From Methanobacteriota archaeon (GTDB lineage Archaea; Thermoplasmatota; Poseidoniia; Poseidoniales; Poseidoniaceae), in contig WTJK01000040.1 of NCBI GenBank assembly GCA_011524855.1, forward strand, positions 7,641 to 61,498: a stretch of 53,858 nucleotides of DNA, written 5' to 3'. Below are positions 45,298 to 53,858 of the stretch, piece by piece (position 1 is the stretch's first letter; the number at the start of each line of letters is the position of its first letter). Below the pieces are notes generated by a model. It was not told the DNA's origin and ran no database searches. It saw nothing but the letters and a program-made list of their open reading frames with translations. A program made the position numbers and the translations under genes.

Positions 45298-46692
45298 TCA
45301 GGCAGGGAGGTCCAACTCCACAGCAAAGAGCGGGTCGGGGTCGGTGGAATCGTGGTAGGCGACGACCACGCCACCATCGTTGAGGATGGCGAGGGAGGCG
45401 AAATCGAACCGAATGTCGTTGCCGGCGCCGGAGGTGGAGTCGAGGTCGCCCTGGCCGACGTAGGTCAGCGTGTCGGGCGAAAGATCGTCGCTGTAGCCTC
45501 GGACGTGGTACACCGTGTCCACGTCCGGTCCTTCAGTGGATTGATAACGAACGTTGAGGATGAACAAATCCAACTCACCGTTGGCTTGGAATTCCCATTC
45601 CTCGATTTGGGAAGCGTCGTTGCCGAGGTTGTAGGTCTGGTTGTCCCATGTTTGACCCCCGTCGTTGGAGAGGTAGTGCGTGAACGAGGTGCCGCTGTTG
45701 GCCACGCAATGCAGGCTTCCTGAGCGATCGATTTGGCAGTATTCGGACGGGAAGACGACCTCGAGTTCGTTCCACGACAAGGTGGTGTCCATGAACGCCG
45801 CATGACCGTTGTCGTAGTAGGCCGGGAACAGCAGGCCACCGCTGGGCACGGAGAATGCGCGCATTTCCTTGTGGGGCTTGTTCACGTCCCAATAGGCCGG
45901 CAAGTCGGCATCGGTGAAGTCCAGGTCCAGTTCAACGGTAGGGTCTCCCCCCGAGCGGTCGGGGAACTGGAAGGGGTAGTAGTTCAGTCCGTCCACGCTG
46001 ATTTGTCCTCCAGCGTTTTGGCTCTGGTGCCAGAAGTTGGAAATCACCATGCTGGCCCATTCGCCGGTTCCAAGGCTGGAATCAATGGGACCCACCACTT
46101 CAACCTGCCAGGAGCGGTCATAGAACGGTTCTGTCAACCGGTTGTAGCACCACTTCCATTCACCCTCTGAATCGTCGTACAGGATGGCGTAGAATTTGTC
46201 CAGTTTGAGGTCACCGCCCACGTAGGGGAACCATGACATTGAGATGATGTCGCCGTTGGTGGCCTGGACGATGCTGCCTTCGCCAAGCCCCTCCTGGCCC
46301 GGATTGGTGGGAATGAAGGTTCGGCATTGGCCGTCGGGCAGAGCAGGAGGGATGTAGGTGTCCCATTCATGGCCGCGATCGGTGGAAAAGACGGGGTACT
46401 CGCCGCCGATGTTCAAGATTTGGCCGTCAATGTCGGTGGCAAGGTAGTGCTCGCAACAGTTGCCGCCGTAGGTGGCGTCAAACACCGCCCAGGTGGTGTT
46501 GGTGGTGGCGTTGGTTCGGAGGTCCACCGTCACGAAGGTGCGTTCATCACCGTGAGGAGCAGGGTCAATCCGCTGATAATTCTCGAAGATGGACGTGGCG
46601 GTGTCCTCGCCCATCATCGCCTCACCGTCACCCATGCAACCGGAGGTCACCATGGCCACCATCAGCAGGACAGCGAGTCCACGGCGGTTCAT
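45298..46692 (-). CDS. Lipoprotein, BNR/sialidase-like beta-propeller
   Basis: Lipobox 'VAMVTSGCMGDG'; 'STDRGHEWDT', 'SNDGGQTWDN' Asp-box-like motifs. Confidence 0.65.
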   Translation of the reverse strand: MNRRGLAVLLMVAMVTSGCMGDGEAMMGEDTATSIFENYQRIDPAPHGDERTFVTVDLRTNATTNTTWAVFDATYGGNCCEHYLATDIDGQILNIGGEYPVFSTDRGHEWDTYIPPALPDGQCRTFIPTNPGQEGLGEGSIVQATNGDIISMSWFPYVGGDLKLDKFYAILYDDSEGEWKWCYNRLTEPFYDRSWQVEVVGPIDSSLGTGEWASMVISNFWHQSQNAGGQISVDGLNYYPFQFPDRSGGDPTVELDLDFTDADLPAYWDVNKPHKEMRAFSVPSGGLLFPAYYDNGHAAFMDTTLSWNELEVVFPSEYCQIDRSGSLHCVANSGTSFTHYLSNDGGQTWDNQTYNLGNDASQIEEWEFQANGELDLFILNVRYQSTEGPDVDTVYHVRGYSDDLSPDTLTYVGQGDLDSTSGAGNDIRFDFASLAILNDGGVVVAYHDSTDPDPLFAVELDLPA

Positions 46693-46729
46693 GGGGAGGC
46701 GTCGCTGCGGCGTGATTTGAAGCCGTCGC

Positions 46730-47494
46730 TTAGTCCCCGTCCTGCACGGGTGCGGTAAGTTCAGCGAGTTGCAACAAGCCTTGGCGAGTCCTCGCCCCCA
46801 TCCAGGTCAAGGCTTCTCCATCGATGCATTTGACCCACGGCCGTGTGCCACCGGCACGTTCCACTCGCTCTGCGATGGCCTCTCCTTCTTGGTGTGAGAA
46901 GGCATGGGGTTCGCTCGACATCAACAGTCCCTCCACGTTGTGCTCAAGGAGGTCCTTTTCGGTGACCGCTGGGTAACCGGTGCCCTCGGGGTCGATATCA
47001 GGCACGCTCCACCCAAGGGTGGACAGCATGCCACCTGCGTAGGTCCGTGCGTTGGCGATCATCAGCGGTTCGTGCCAAATGAAAGGCAAGACGGTCCCCG
47101 TTGCTGTTCTGTTCACCTTCGCGAGGGTGGCTTCGAGTTCGTTCGCCAAACGCTCGCCCTGGTTGCTCTGCTCAACGGTATCACCCAGCTGGCGAAGCAT
47201 GGAGGGGACGTCGGAGGGGTGGCGAACATCGCAAACAAACACCCCGTACCCTTGCTCAACGCACCAATCATGCACCGCTTTGGGGTTCTCGTCCCGGTCC
47301 ATGACCACGAGGTCGGGTGCTGCAGCATTGATTTTGGAGTAGGTCGGCGTTTTCGTGCCACCCACCACCGGGACGTTGTCCACTTCCGGTGAGGGATGAA
47401 CGCACCACGGTGTTCGCCCCACCACGTTCGTGCTGTCGAGGCCAAGGGCGAACAACGTCTCGGTGAGCGACGGTACCAACGACACCACGCGCAT
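46730..47494 (-). CDS. BtuF-like helical-backbone metal/cobalamin binding protein without signal peptide
   Basis: 'MRVVSLVPSLTETLFALGLDSTNVVGRTPWCVHP...VGGTKTPTYSKINAAAPDLVVMDRDENPK' is the mature PBP fold starting at Met1. Confidence 0.8.
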   Translation of the reverse strand: MRVVSLVPSLTETLFALGLDSTNVVGRTPWCVHPSPEVDNVPVVGGTKTPTYSKINAAAPDLVVMDRDENPKAVHDWCVEQGYGVFVCDVRHPSDVPSMLRQLGDTVEQSNQGERLANELEATLAKVNRTATGTVLPFIWHEPLMIANARTYAGGMLSTLGWSVPDIDPEGTGYPAVTEKDLLEHNVEGLLMSSEPHAFSHQEGEAIAERVERAGGTRPWVKCIDGEALTWMGARTRQGLLQLAELTAPVQDGD

Positions 47495-47503
47495 GGCCTT
47501 TCC

Positions 47504-50500
47504 TCATTCCACGGTGAACGCCACGGCAGCACCGTCCACTTCGAAGCGCTCGGCATCGGCTGGTCCGGCTTCATCGACGTGGAACACGGCTGTCGTTGCT
47601 CGGGTCTCTGTCGCCACGTATGCACGGTCGGCGTCGAGCACTTCGGGGGCGTTGTTCAGCCAGATGTTGAGAGCGACGGTGTCCTCCATGGCCAGGTCCA
47701 TGTCTTTGCGCTTGGCTTGGATTCGGCGGGTGATGTCACGAGCCATGCCCTTGGAGAGCAGGTCGGGTGTGTCGTTCATGTCAAGCACCAAGGTGACGTG
47801 AACGGTCTCACCGGCGAGTTCCACCTCCACGGTTTGAGCGGCGAAGCCTTCGCGCTCCACGCGTTTTATTTCGACGTCACCGAGCTCGATCTGAACACCG
47901 AGGAGTTCTGCGTTGCCGTCTCGAATCGATTGCAGCAAGGCCTGCGGATCGGTGTGTTCGCGAATGGCCTTGGCCACGTTGTTGACCTCGGCCCGGGCTT
48001 TGGGTGCGAGGGCTCTGAAATTGGGTGCGAGTTCAACACGCTGGAATCGGTCGAGATCGCTCTCCACATGCAACGCTTCAACGTTCAGCTCCTCGCCCAA
48101 CAGGTCGTGGAAGGCGGTCAAATCGGGACCTGCAACCAACCAGCCTTGGGCACACGGCAATCGCTGACGACGCCCTGCGTCGACCCGGACACGGCGTCCA
48201 GCCTCGGCCAATTCACGCACCAGTCCCATCGTGTCCTCAAGGTGCATGTCGTGTGGGGGCAACTGGGCGGTGGCAGCAGCAGCGGCTTCGTCCCATGCAT
48301 CGGCGGTGGCCCCCTCGAGGCTGCCGGGGGTGCCGACCGGCCAGGCAGCCTGATGGACGGACTGGCCGGTGAGCGCTCGGTGCACGGTGTCAACCATGAA
48401 CGGGGCGACCGGCGCCACCAACCGACAAACGGTGACAAGCACCTCGTGAAGCGTGTGCTGGCAGGCCAATTTGTCGTGGCTCTCGGCCTCGTCCCAAAGC
48501 CGGCGACGACTCCTGCGGACGTACCAGTTTGACACGTCGTTGACCACAAAATCCTCGAGATCCCTGCAGGCTTTGTGGTAGTCCCACGTCACGAACCCTT
48601 GGTGGTACTGTTGGGCCACCGTGTGGAGCTTGGAGAGAATCCACCGGTCAAGGGCCGGTCGTTGGTCCACGGGCGATGCGCTTTGTTCGGGGTCGAAGCC
48701 GTCCAGCGCAGCGTAATCGGCGTGGAACTTGTACACGTTCCAGAACGTCAGGAACATCTTCGCATAGGTTTCACGCACACCGTTCGGGTCGAATTTGAGG
48801 GGGTTCCAGGGTGCACCGGCGGTGACCATGTACCAGCGCGTGGCGTCGGCGCCTTCACGGTTGAAGTGGTCCCACGGGTCAACGATGTTGCCTCGAGACT
48901 TGGACATCTTCTTGCCTTCTGCGTCGAGGATCAGACCGAGGGACAGGCAACGCTTGTAAGCCATGCTGTCGAACACGGCGGTTGATACCGCCAGCAAGGT
49001 GTAGAACCATCCACGCGTTTGGTCAACCCCTTCGCAGATGTAGTCGACGGGGAAAGACGCGTTGAAGCGCTCTCCGCCGTCGAAGGGGTGGTGCCATTGT
49101 GCGAACGGAGCGCAACCAGAATCGAACCAACAGTCCATGACGAACGGTTCACGGTGCATCGCCTCTCCGGTGTCGGAAACGAGCGTGAACCCGTCCACCA
49201 CGGGACGATGCAGGTCAACATCATCGGGGCAGGCAGGATTGTCAAATCCGGCAGCGGAAGCCTTGGCGACCTCCTGTTGGAGCTCTTGGATGGAGCCGAT
49301 GCACTTCATTTCACCCGACGCACTTCGCCAAACGGGCAGCGGTGTGCCCCAGTAGCGTTCTCTTGAGATGGCCCAGTCCTTGACGTTGCGCAGCCATTCA
49401 CCAAAGCGACCTTCGCCGACCCAGTCGGGGGCCCATTCCACTTCATCGTTGAACGCCAGCAGTTTGTCCTTCACGGCCGTCATGCGGACGAACCAGGAAT
49501 CCATGGCGTAGTAGAGCAGCGGGTGGTCGGTGCGCCAGCAATGGGGGTAGTCGTGGAGGTACGATTTTTCACGGTAGAGCAACCCCGATTCGGGTCCCAT
49601 GCCGTTGGGACCTTTTGGAGCACTGAGCAATTCGATGATGGTGCTGTCGCATGCTTTGACGTAGCGACCGTCCAGTTCGGGATGGGTGCCTTCAACGAAC
49701 TGGCCCTCCATGTCCACGGTGTGTTGCGCGGGCAAACCCGCAGCCATGCCAAGGTTGTAGTCGTCTTCACCGTACATCACGGCGGTGTGAACGACGCCCG
49801 TTCCGTCGGTCGTGGTCACCCAATCCGCCTCCAGCACGGTCCAAGCCGACGTCGATTCACCGGCATCGATGGCCTCGGGGAACAACGGCTCGTAGCCACG
49901 TCCCACGAGGGAGGAGCCGGGGAACTCGTCGACGATGTCCACGTGGTGCCGCAGGACCTCTTTCATGAGGTCTTTGGCAAGGATCAACTCCTCGCCAACA
50001 GCGGCACCGCCCGCTCCCGTCCAGTTGTCACCGGCGGGTTCGCGAACCTTGCATCGCACGTAGGTCACCTCCGGGCCAACGGCCAGGCCGACGTTGCCCG
50101 GCAAGGTCCACGGGGTGGTGGTCCATGCCAAGATGGAAGCATCATCGTCCAAGAGCTTGAATTTCACGTACACCGATGGCTCTTCGACTTCTTTGTAGCC
50201 CAAGGCCACTTCATGGCTGGAATACGAGGTGCCCGTTTGCGGGCAATAGGGCAACACTTTGTGACCGCGGTAGAGCAAGCCCTTGTCGAACATTTGCTTG
50301 AGCGCCCACCACGAGGATTCGATGTAGTCGTTGTGCAGCGTCACGTACGGATCATCGAGGTCCACCCAATACGCCATGCGCTCGGTCATTTCTCGCCAGG
50401 CGGCCTCGTAGGTCCAAACCGATTCACGACAGGCTTGGTTGAACTTGTCCATGCCGTACGCTTCAATGGCTTCGTTGCTCATGAGGTCCATGCGCTTTTG

Positions 50501-50791
50501 GACTTCAATTTCGACCGGAAGGCCGTGGGTGTCCCAACCGCCTTTTCGTTCAACCTTGAAGCCCTCCATGGTTTTCCAGCGGCACACGAGATCCTTGTAG
50601 GTGCGAGCAACGACGTGGTGGATGCCCGGTTTACCGTTCGCTGTGGGGGGGCCCTCAAGGAAAATGAAAGGAGCACCGTCTTGCCGGGAGGCAATGGAAT
50701 TGCGAAACGCATCTTCGCTCCGCCACCGCTCGAGCAGTGCGGTTTCGAGTGCCACAGCGTCCAGTTCACCGGCAGGGGACAAGCGAGGCAT
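47504..50791 (-). CDS. ileS: Isoleucyl-tRNA synthetase
   Basis: 'FLEGPPTANGKPGIHHVVARTYKDLVCRW', 'RKGGWDTHGLPVEIEVQK', 'AWTTTPWTLPGNVGLAV', 'KKMSKSRGNIVDPW'. Start MPRLSPAGEL at 50791. Confidence 0.95.
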   Translation of the reverse strand: MPRLSPAGELDAVALETALLERWRSEDAFRNSIASRQDGAPFIFLEGPPTANGKPGIHHVVARTYKDLVCRWKTMEGFKVERKGGWDTHGLPVEIEVQKRMDLMSNEAIEAYGMDKFNQACRESVWTYEAAWREMTERMAYWVDLDDPYVTLHNDYIESSWWALKQMFDKGLLYRGHKVLPYCPQTGTSYSSHEVALGYKEVEEPSVYVKFKLLDDDASILAWTTTPWTLPGNVGLAVGPEVTYVRCKVREPAGDNWTGAGGAAVGEELILAKDLMKEVLRHHVDIVDEFPGSSLVGRGYEPLFPEAIDAGESTSAWTVLEADWVTTTDGTGVVHTAVMYGEDDYNLGMAAGLPAQHTVDMEGQFVEGTHPELDGRYVKACDSTIIELLSAPKGPNGMGPESGLLYREKSYLHDYPHCWRTDHPLLYYAMDSWFVRMTAVKDKLLAFNDEVEWAPDWVGEGRFGEWLRNVKDWAISRERYWGTPLPVWRSASGEMKCIGSIQELQQEVAKASAAGFDNPACPDDVDLHRPVVDGFTLVSDTGEAMHREPFVMDCWFDSGCAPFAQWHHPFDGGERFNASFPVDYICEGVDQTRGWFYTLLAVSTAVFDSMAYKRCLSLGLILDAEGKKMSKSRGNIVDPWDHFNREGADATRWYMVTAGAPWNPLKFDPNGVRETYAKMFLTFWNVYKFHADYAALDGFDPEQSASPVDQRPALDRWILSKLHTVAQQYHQGFVTWDYHKACRDLEDFVVNDVSNWYVRRSRRRLWDEAESHDKLACQHTLHEVLVTVCRLVAPVAPFMVDTVHRALTGQSVHQAAWPVGTPGSLEGATADAWDEAAAAATAQLPPHDMHLEDTMGLVRELAEAGRRVRVDAGRRQRLPCAQGWLVAGPDLTAFHDLLGEELNVEALHVESDLDRFQRVELAPNFRALAPKARAEVNNVAKAIREHTDPQALLQSIRDGNAELLGVQIELGDVEIKRVEREGFAAQTVEVELAGETVHVTLVLDMNDTPDLLSKGMARDITRRIQAKRKDMDLAMEDTVALNIWLNNAPEVLDADRAYVATETRATTAVFHVDEAGPADAERFEVDGAAVAFTVE

Positions 50792-50921
50792 GTAGCCTGC
50801 ACTTTGGTGCTGGTTTTCAACCTCACTCGGGTTGCGCTCGTGTTGCGGGTCATCGTCGAGTCTTCCGACAGCACCGAGCAGTGGGGTCTGCCAAATCCTT
50901 GAAGGTCTTTGATGACCACGA

Positions 50922-53858
50922 ATGGCCATGACCGGTGTGCGTCATCGCAGCCTCGCCCTTGGGCTGGTGCTGCTGATGCTGACCACTCCGCTGGTCGGAC
51001 TGATGAGCAACGACCGCTCACCCCAAACCCAACTGGAGGAGCGCCGGCCGATGCTGGTCGGTGCAGGCGACGAGGTCAACCTCACCCTCTCCACGGTGCC
51101 CAACAGTCAACTCACGCTTGACCTGCCCACCGACGAGCCGGTCTATCGGGCCGAGTTGGCGCTGGCGCCTCGCGTCTTGCCTGCCCACTCCGGTTTTGTG
51201 TGGGACCAGGCCAGCGACTGGGAGCACCCCGACGCCATGCGAAACGGAACCTTGGCCACCGGGGGCATGTTGACCGGTACAGCGGAAGGTCAGCTCTGGG
51301 ATTTCAACAACGGTGCGCAAGGCTGGACTTTTTCCAACTCGTTCAGCGGACGCATCACCACGCCGGCCTGTGGCTTCAACGGTTCCACCGGTGGGTCCAT
51401 CCGAACCCACGGCGGTTCCACGTACGCCACCTCGCCCGTGGTTGATCTGACCGGCGGGCAAAACATCCCGTTCCATGCTTGGGTGCTGCAAGGGTCGTTT
51501 TCCTGCGGAGAGGAGCCCGACAGCGGTGAAAACCTGCAATTCCAGTACAAAAGCGCAGCAGGATCGTGGGTGACGTTCCAAACCTACCTCGGTTCAACCA
51601 GCGGCGGGTCTGCCATCCAGTTCATGACCACCCTGCCCAACGCAGCCCTGCACGCCACCTCGCAGTTCCGTTTGCACCAAACCAGCGGGAGCACCTCGTG
51701 TTGTGATTTCTGGTACATTGACGACGTTCACCTCGCGACACCGCCTGAATCCAACTGGACCAGCCCTTCCCTGGGTCATGCTACGGGCGTGACGGTGCCG
51801 CTGGCCGATGACACGTACATGCCCCTTCACATTGAAGCGACGATTCCCACGGGTTCCTGGCTCAATTGGAGCGTGTTGGACGCCACAGGCGAACCCATTC
51901 CTGGCATGTTTGGCTCCAACACGCATCGGGTCCCCCTCAACCTGCTTGACCACACGGAACACGACGAAGTCCGTTTGTTGCTCGAATTCAAAGGGGGCGA
52001 AGACGGCATGCCACTCGTTCACGCCGTCAGCGGGGATGGCGCCATCGTGGAGACGATGATGACCGACCCTGCCTTGCGGGGTTGGACCCACCAAGGCTCA
52101 TCCCACAACGGCGAGCACGTCCCGGTGCCTGCCACCGATGGCTGCGGTGTGGACCCCGCCCTGGCCAGCATTGAAGCCTATCCCGACCATCCCGTGTTCA
52201 ACCTCACGGCGACCTTTGGCGCTACGCTTTTGTTGACCTGCAACCCGCAAGGGGCAGCGAATCGAGTGGCTTGGAACATCACCGACGAGGCCGGCGACGA
52301 CGTGGACAGCGGCAGTTTCCAACTCTTGGCACCCAACGCTGCTGGTGCCTACAGTGAACGAACGCTGACCTCCAGTTCCTTGGACGACGAGCAACCGATG
52401 AATTACACCCTAAGTACGGTTTACGAGGTGTTCAACACGAGCACGAGCACGTACGACGAGCAGGCGTGGTCCAATGCGTCCTTTGCCACGGCTCGTGTGA
52501 TCGACGTCGCCACAGGAAAAGTCGACGTCGCCGTGGTGGGTGCGCTCTCCGGTGAACAACCGGTGGGGGATTGCTCTGTGGATGCCGCTGTTGACGGGTT
52601 GCACGTTGATCTTGGTGAAGCCTTTGAAGGCCGTTTGGTCAGTTCTTGTCCGGTGTTGAACGAAACGCTGGAGGGCTCATGGACCTTGGTCGACCTCAAC
52701 ACCAACAGTGCGATTGACTCGGGTACATTCAACTGGACGAACACCGGTTCCAACCGCACGAACTCGGTCACCTCGAACGTGTTGTCGACGCAATCGGCGG
52801 GCCAGTACAGGTTCAACAGCGCCCTGCGATGGTACAACACCCTCTCTGGGCAATGGTCGACCCTCGACAGCGACTTCGCCTTGGTCACCGTGGCCAACCA
52901 CACGGCGCTGTACAACACCACCGTCTGCGGCGCGACCGTTCACCCTTATGCGGCGACGATGAGCCTTGGCGATGGTTTCACCGGCACGGTTGAATCGACC
53001 TGCGGTGTGGTGAACGCCACCCTGCGTGCCGATTACGCCATCATGCCCTCCGGATCCTCAACCGTTGTTGCCAACGGCTCCATCAACTGGACGAACAGCG
53101 AGTATCACCGGCGTTCGACGTTGACGGTGACCGACCTGTCTTCCCAACCTGCAGGTTCCTACGATGTGGAAGTGCGGCTTCTCGAGTACAACGCCACCAC
53201 CACCAACTGGACCACCTCCTCACAGTTCGTCTCGTACGTCGACATCGTCAACGAGACCGTGGTGGACGCTCCGCCTTCCCAGTGCACGGTGCGCATGTCG
53301 CCGGGGCGCGCCATCGCTGAACTGGGTCAGGGGTTCACCGGTCAAGCCGACACCCTGTGTTCACCCACACGTGACAACCTCACGCTCACCTGGTCCCTGA
53401 CCAACACCGACAGCAACACCACCGTGACCACCGGTAGCGTGACGTGGACATCGACACAAGCTGCCATGCTTCACCCTCTCTCGTCCAGCGCGCTGGCCAC
53501 ACAACCCGAAGGGAACTATTCCCTTGCCGGTGTGCTGTCGTGGTACAACACGAGCGCCTTGGCGTCGCAAACCTTGGACAGCGCTTCCAGCACCTTCGAG
53601 GTGCGCAACACCTCAGCCATCGGCGTGAGCGATATGATCTGTTCGGTGGACGTTCGCTCGACGAGGGTCCACTACGTTCAGGGCTCGACGTTTGAAGGTG
53701 AACTGCACACCCAGTGCCCTCGGACGAACGCCACCCTTTGGGTGGATTGGACCCTTGAAAACACCGATGCGTCCGTTGTCATCGATTCGGGTTCGTTCGC
53801 CTGGACCAACACGGCCTTCCATCGGGAACAGAACATCACCTCCACGGCCATTTCAGGT
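50922..53858 (+). CDS. Secreted repeat protein, partial (runs off right edge)
   Basis: Open frame from ATG 50922 (or 50928): MAMTGVRHRSLALGLVLLMLTTPLVGLMSNDRS... signal peptide, 'LWDFNNGAQGWTFSN' MAM/discoidin-like region, then Cys-paired repeats to the window end. Absent from the ORF track because it has no stop in the window. Confidence 0.88.
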   Translation, partial: MAMTGVRHRSLALGLVLLMLTTPLVGLMSNDRSPQTQLEERRPMLVGAGDEVNLTLSTVPNSQLTLDLPTDEPVYRAELALAPRVLPAHSGFVWDQASDWEHPDAMRNGTLATGGMLTGTAEGQLWDFNNGAQGWTFSNSFSGRITTPACGFNGSTGGSIRTHGGSTYATSPVVDLTGGQNIPFHAWVLQGSFSCGEEPDSGENLQFQYKSAAGSWVTFQTYLGSTSGGSAIQFMTTLPNAALHATSQFRLHQTSGSTSCCDFWYIDDVHLATPPESNWTSPSLGHATGVTVPLADDTYMPLHIEATIPTGSWLNWSVLDATGEPIPGMFGSNTHRVPLNLLDHTEHDEVRLLLEFKGGEDGMPLVHAVSGDGAIVETMMTDPALRGWTHQGSSHNGEHVPVPATDGCGVDPALASIEAYPDHPVFNLTATFGATLLLTCNPQGAANRVAWNITDEAGDDVDSGSFQLLAPNAAGAYSERTLTSSSLDDEQPMNYTLSTVYEVFNTSTSTYDEQAWSNASFATARVIDVATGKVDVAVVGALSGEQPVGDCSVDAAVDGLHVDLGEAFEGRLVSSCPVLNETLEGSWTLVDLNTNSAIDSGTFNWTNTGSNRTNSVTSNVLSTQSAGQYRFNSALRWYNTLSGQWSTLDSDFALVTVANHTALYNTTVCGATVHPYAATMSLGDGFTGTVESTCGVVNATLRADYAIMPSGSSTVVANGSINWTNSEYHRRSTLTVTDLSSQPAGSYDVEVRLLEYNATTTNWTTSSQFVSYVDIVNETVVDAPPSQCTVRMSPGRAIAELGQGFTGQADTLCSPTRDNLTLTWSLTNTDSNTTVTTGSVTWTSTQAAMLHPLSSSALATQPEGNYSLAGVLSWYNTSALASQTLDSASSTFEVRNTSAIGVSDMICSVDVRSTRVHYVQGSTFEGELHTQCPRTNATLWVDWTLENTDASVVIDSGSFAWTNTAFHREQNITSTAISG
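52143..53858 (+). repeat. Tandem diverged protein repeats (unit starts at Cys codons ~52143, 52572, 52926, 53283, 53640)
   Basis: Unit lengths 429 (degenerate first), 354, 357 and 357 nt; shared 'CxV...LGxxFxGxxxSxC...NxTLxxxWxLxNTxTN...DSGSFxWTN...TSxxLSTQxxGxYxFxxxLxWYNT' pattern. Confidence 0.85.

Noticed and set aside
49523-50902. Plus-strand 459-aa ORF (and 47396..48532, 378 aa)
   Set aside because: Antisense to ileS, which has HIGH-like and KMSKS motifs.
1-53858. Possible CRISPR array, transposon, integrase or toxin-antitoxin/defence island
   Set aside because: No short direct-repeat array, transposase, recombinase or recognisable defence gene was seen; the only repeats are diverged protein-level domain repeats.
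1-53858. Window as a closed circular element because both edges carry the same repeat family
   Set aside because: The two repeat ORFs run outward in opposite orientations and would be convergent, not one continuous frame, if the ends were joined; they are separate proteins.
1-53858. tRNA or rRNA genes in intergenic gaps
   Set aside because: Gaps are short and I found no cloverleaf/TPsiC-like GTTCGA context outside coding regions; a tRNAscan-SE run would be decisive.

Overview
GC-rich, gene-dense archaeal segment. Archaeal markers include TBP, the exosome subunit Csl4, NMD3, mevalonate kinase, archaeal-type SepF, an HhH-containing MutS-like ATPase and bifunctional PGI/PMI. Combined with GlmS, MutY, Ccm genes and large secreted proteins with a C-terminal 'GLPPGWTMEQWQHYGQQWLDSQ' tail motif, the content looks most like a Marine Group II (Poseidoniales) euryarchaeon; that assignment is inference. 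About 34 credible protein-coding genes were recognised. No tRNA, rRNA, CRISPR array, transposase or prophage was seen. Most of the window is housekeeping. The most interesting items are: (1) an exosome Csl4 subunit fused to two canonical RRM domains and a basic tail; (2) two different secreted proteins at opposite window edges built from the same ~110-124 aa Cys-paired, sequon-rich repeat; (3) two TATA elements 25 bp apart at the tbp start, suggesting a leaderless, possibly autoregulated mRNA; (4) a compact cytochrome c maturation cluster with an ATPase-permease fusion and an unlisted CcmD-like small ORF; (5) a rhomboid protease next to a giant membrane subtilase, both with C-terminal zinc-ribbon-like motifs; (6) a SepF gene directly downstream of a giant PKD-like surface protein; (7) a lamin-tail-domain amidohydrolase and a short LytM/M23-like peptidase in an archaeon. 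All calls come from reading motifs by eye; no database search was run.
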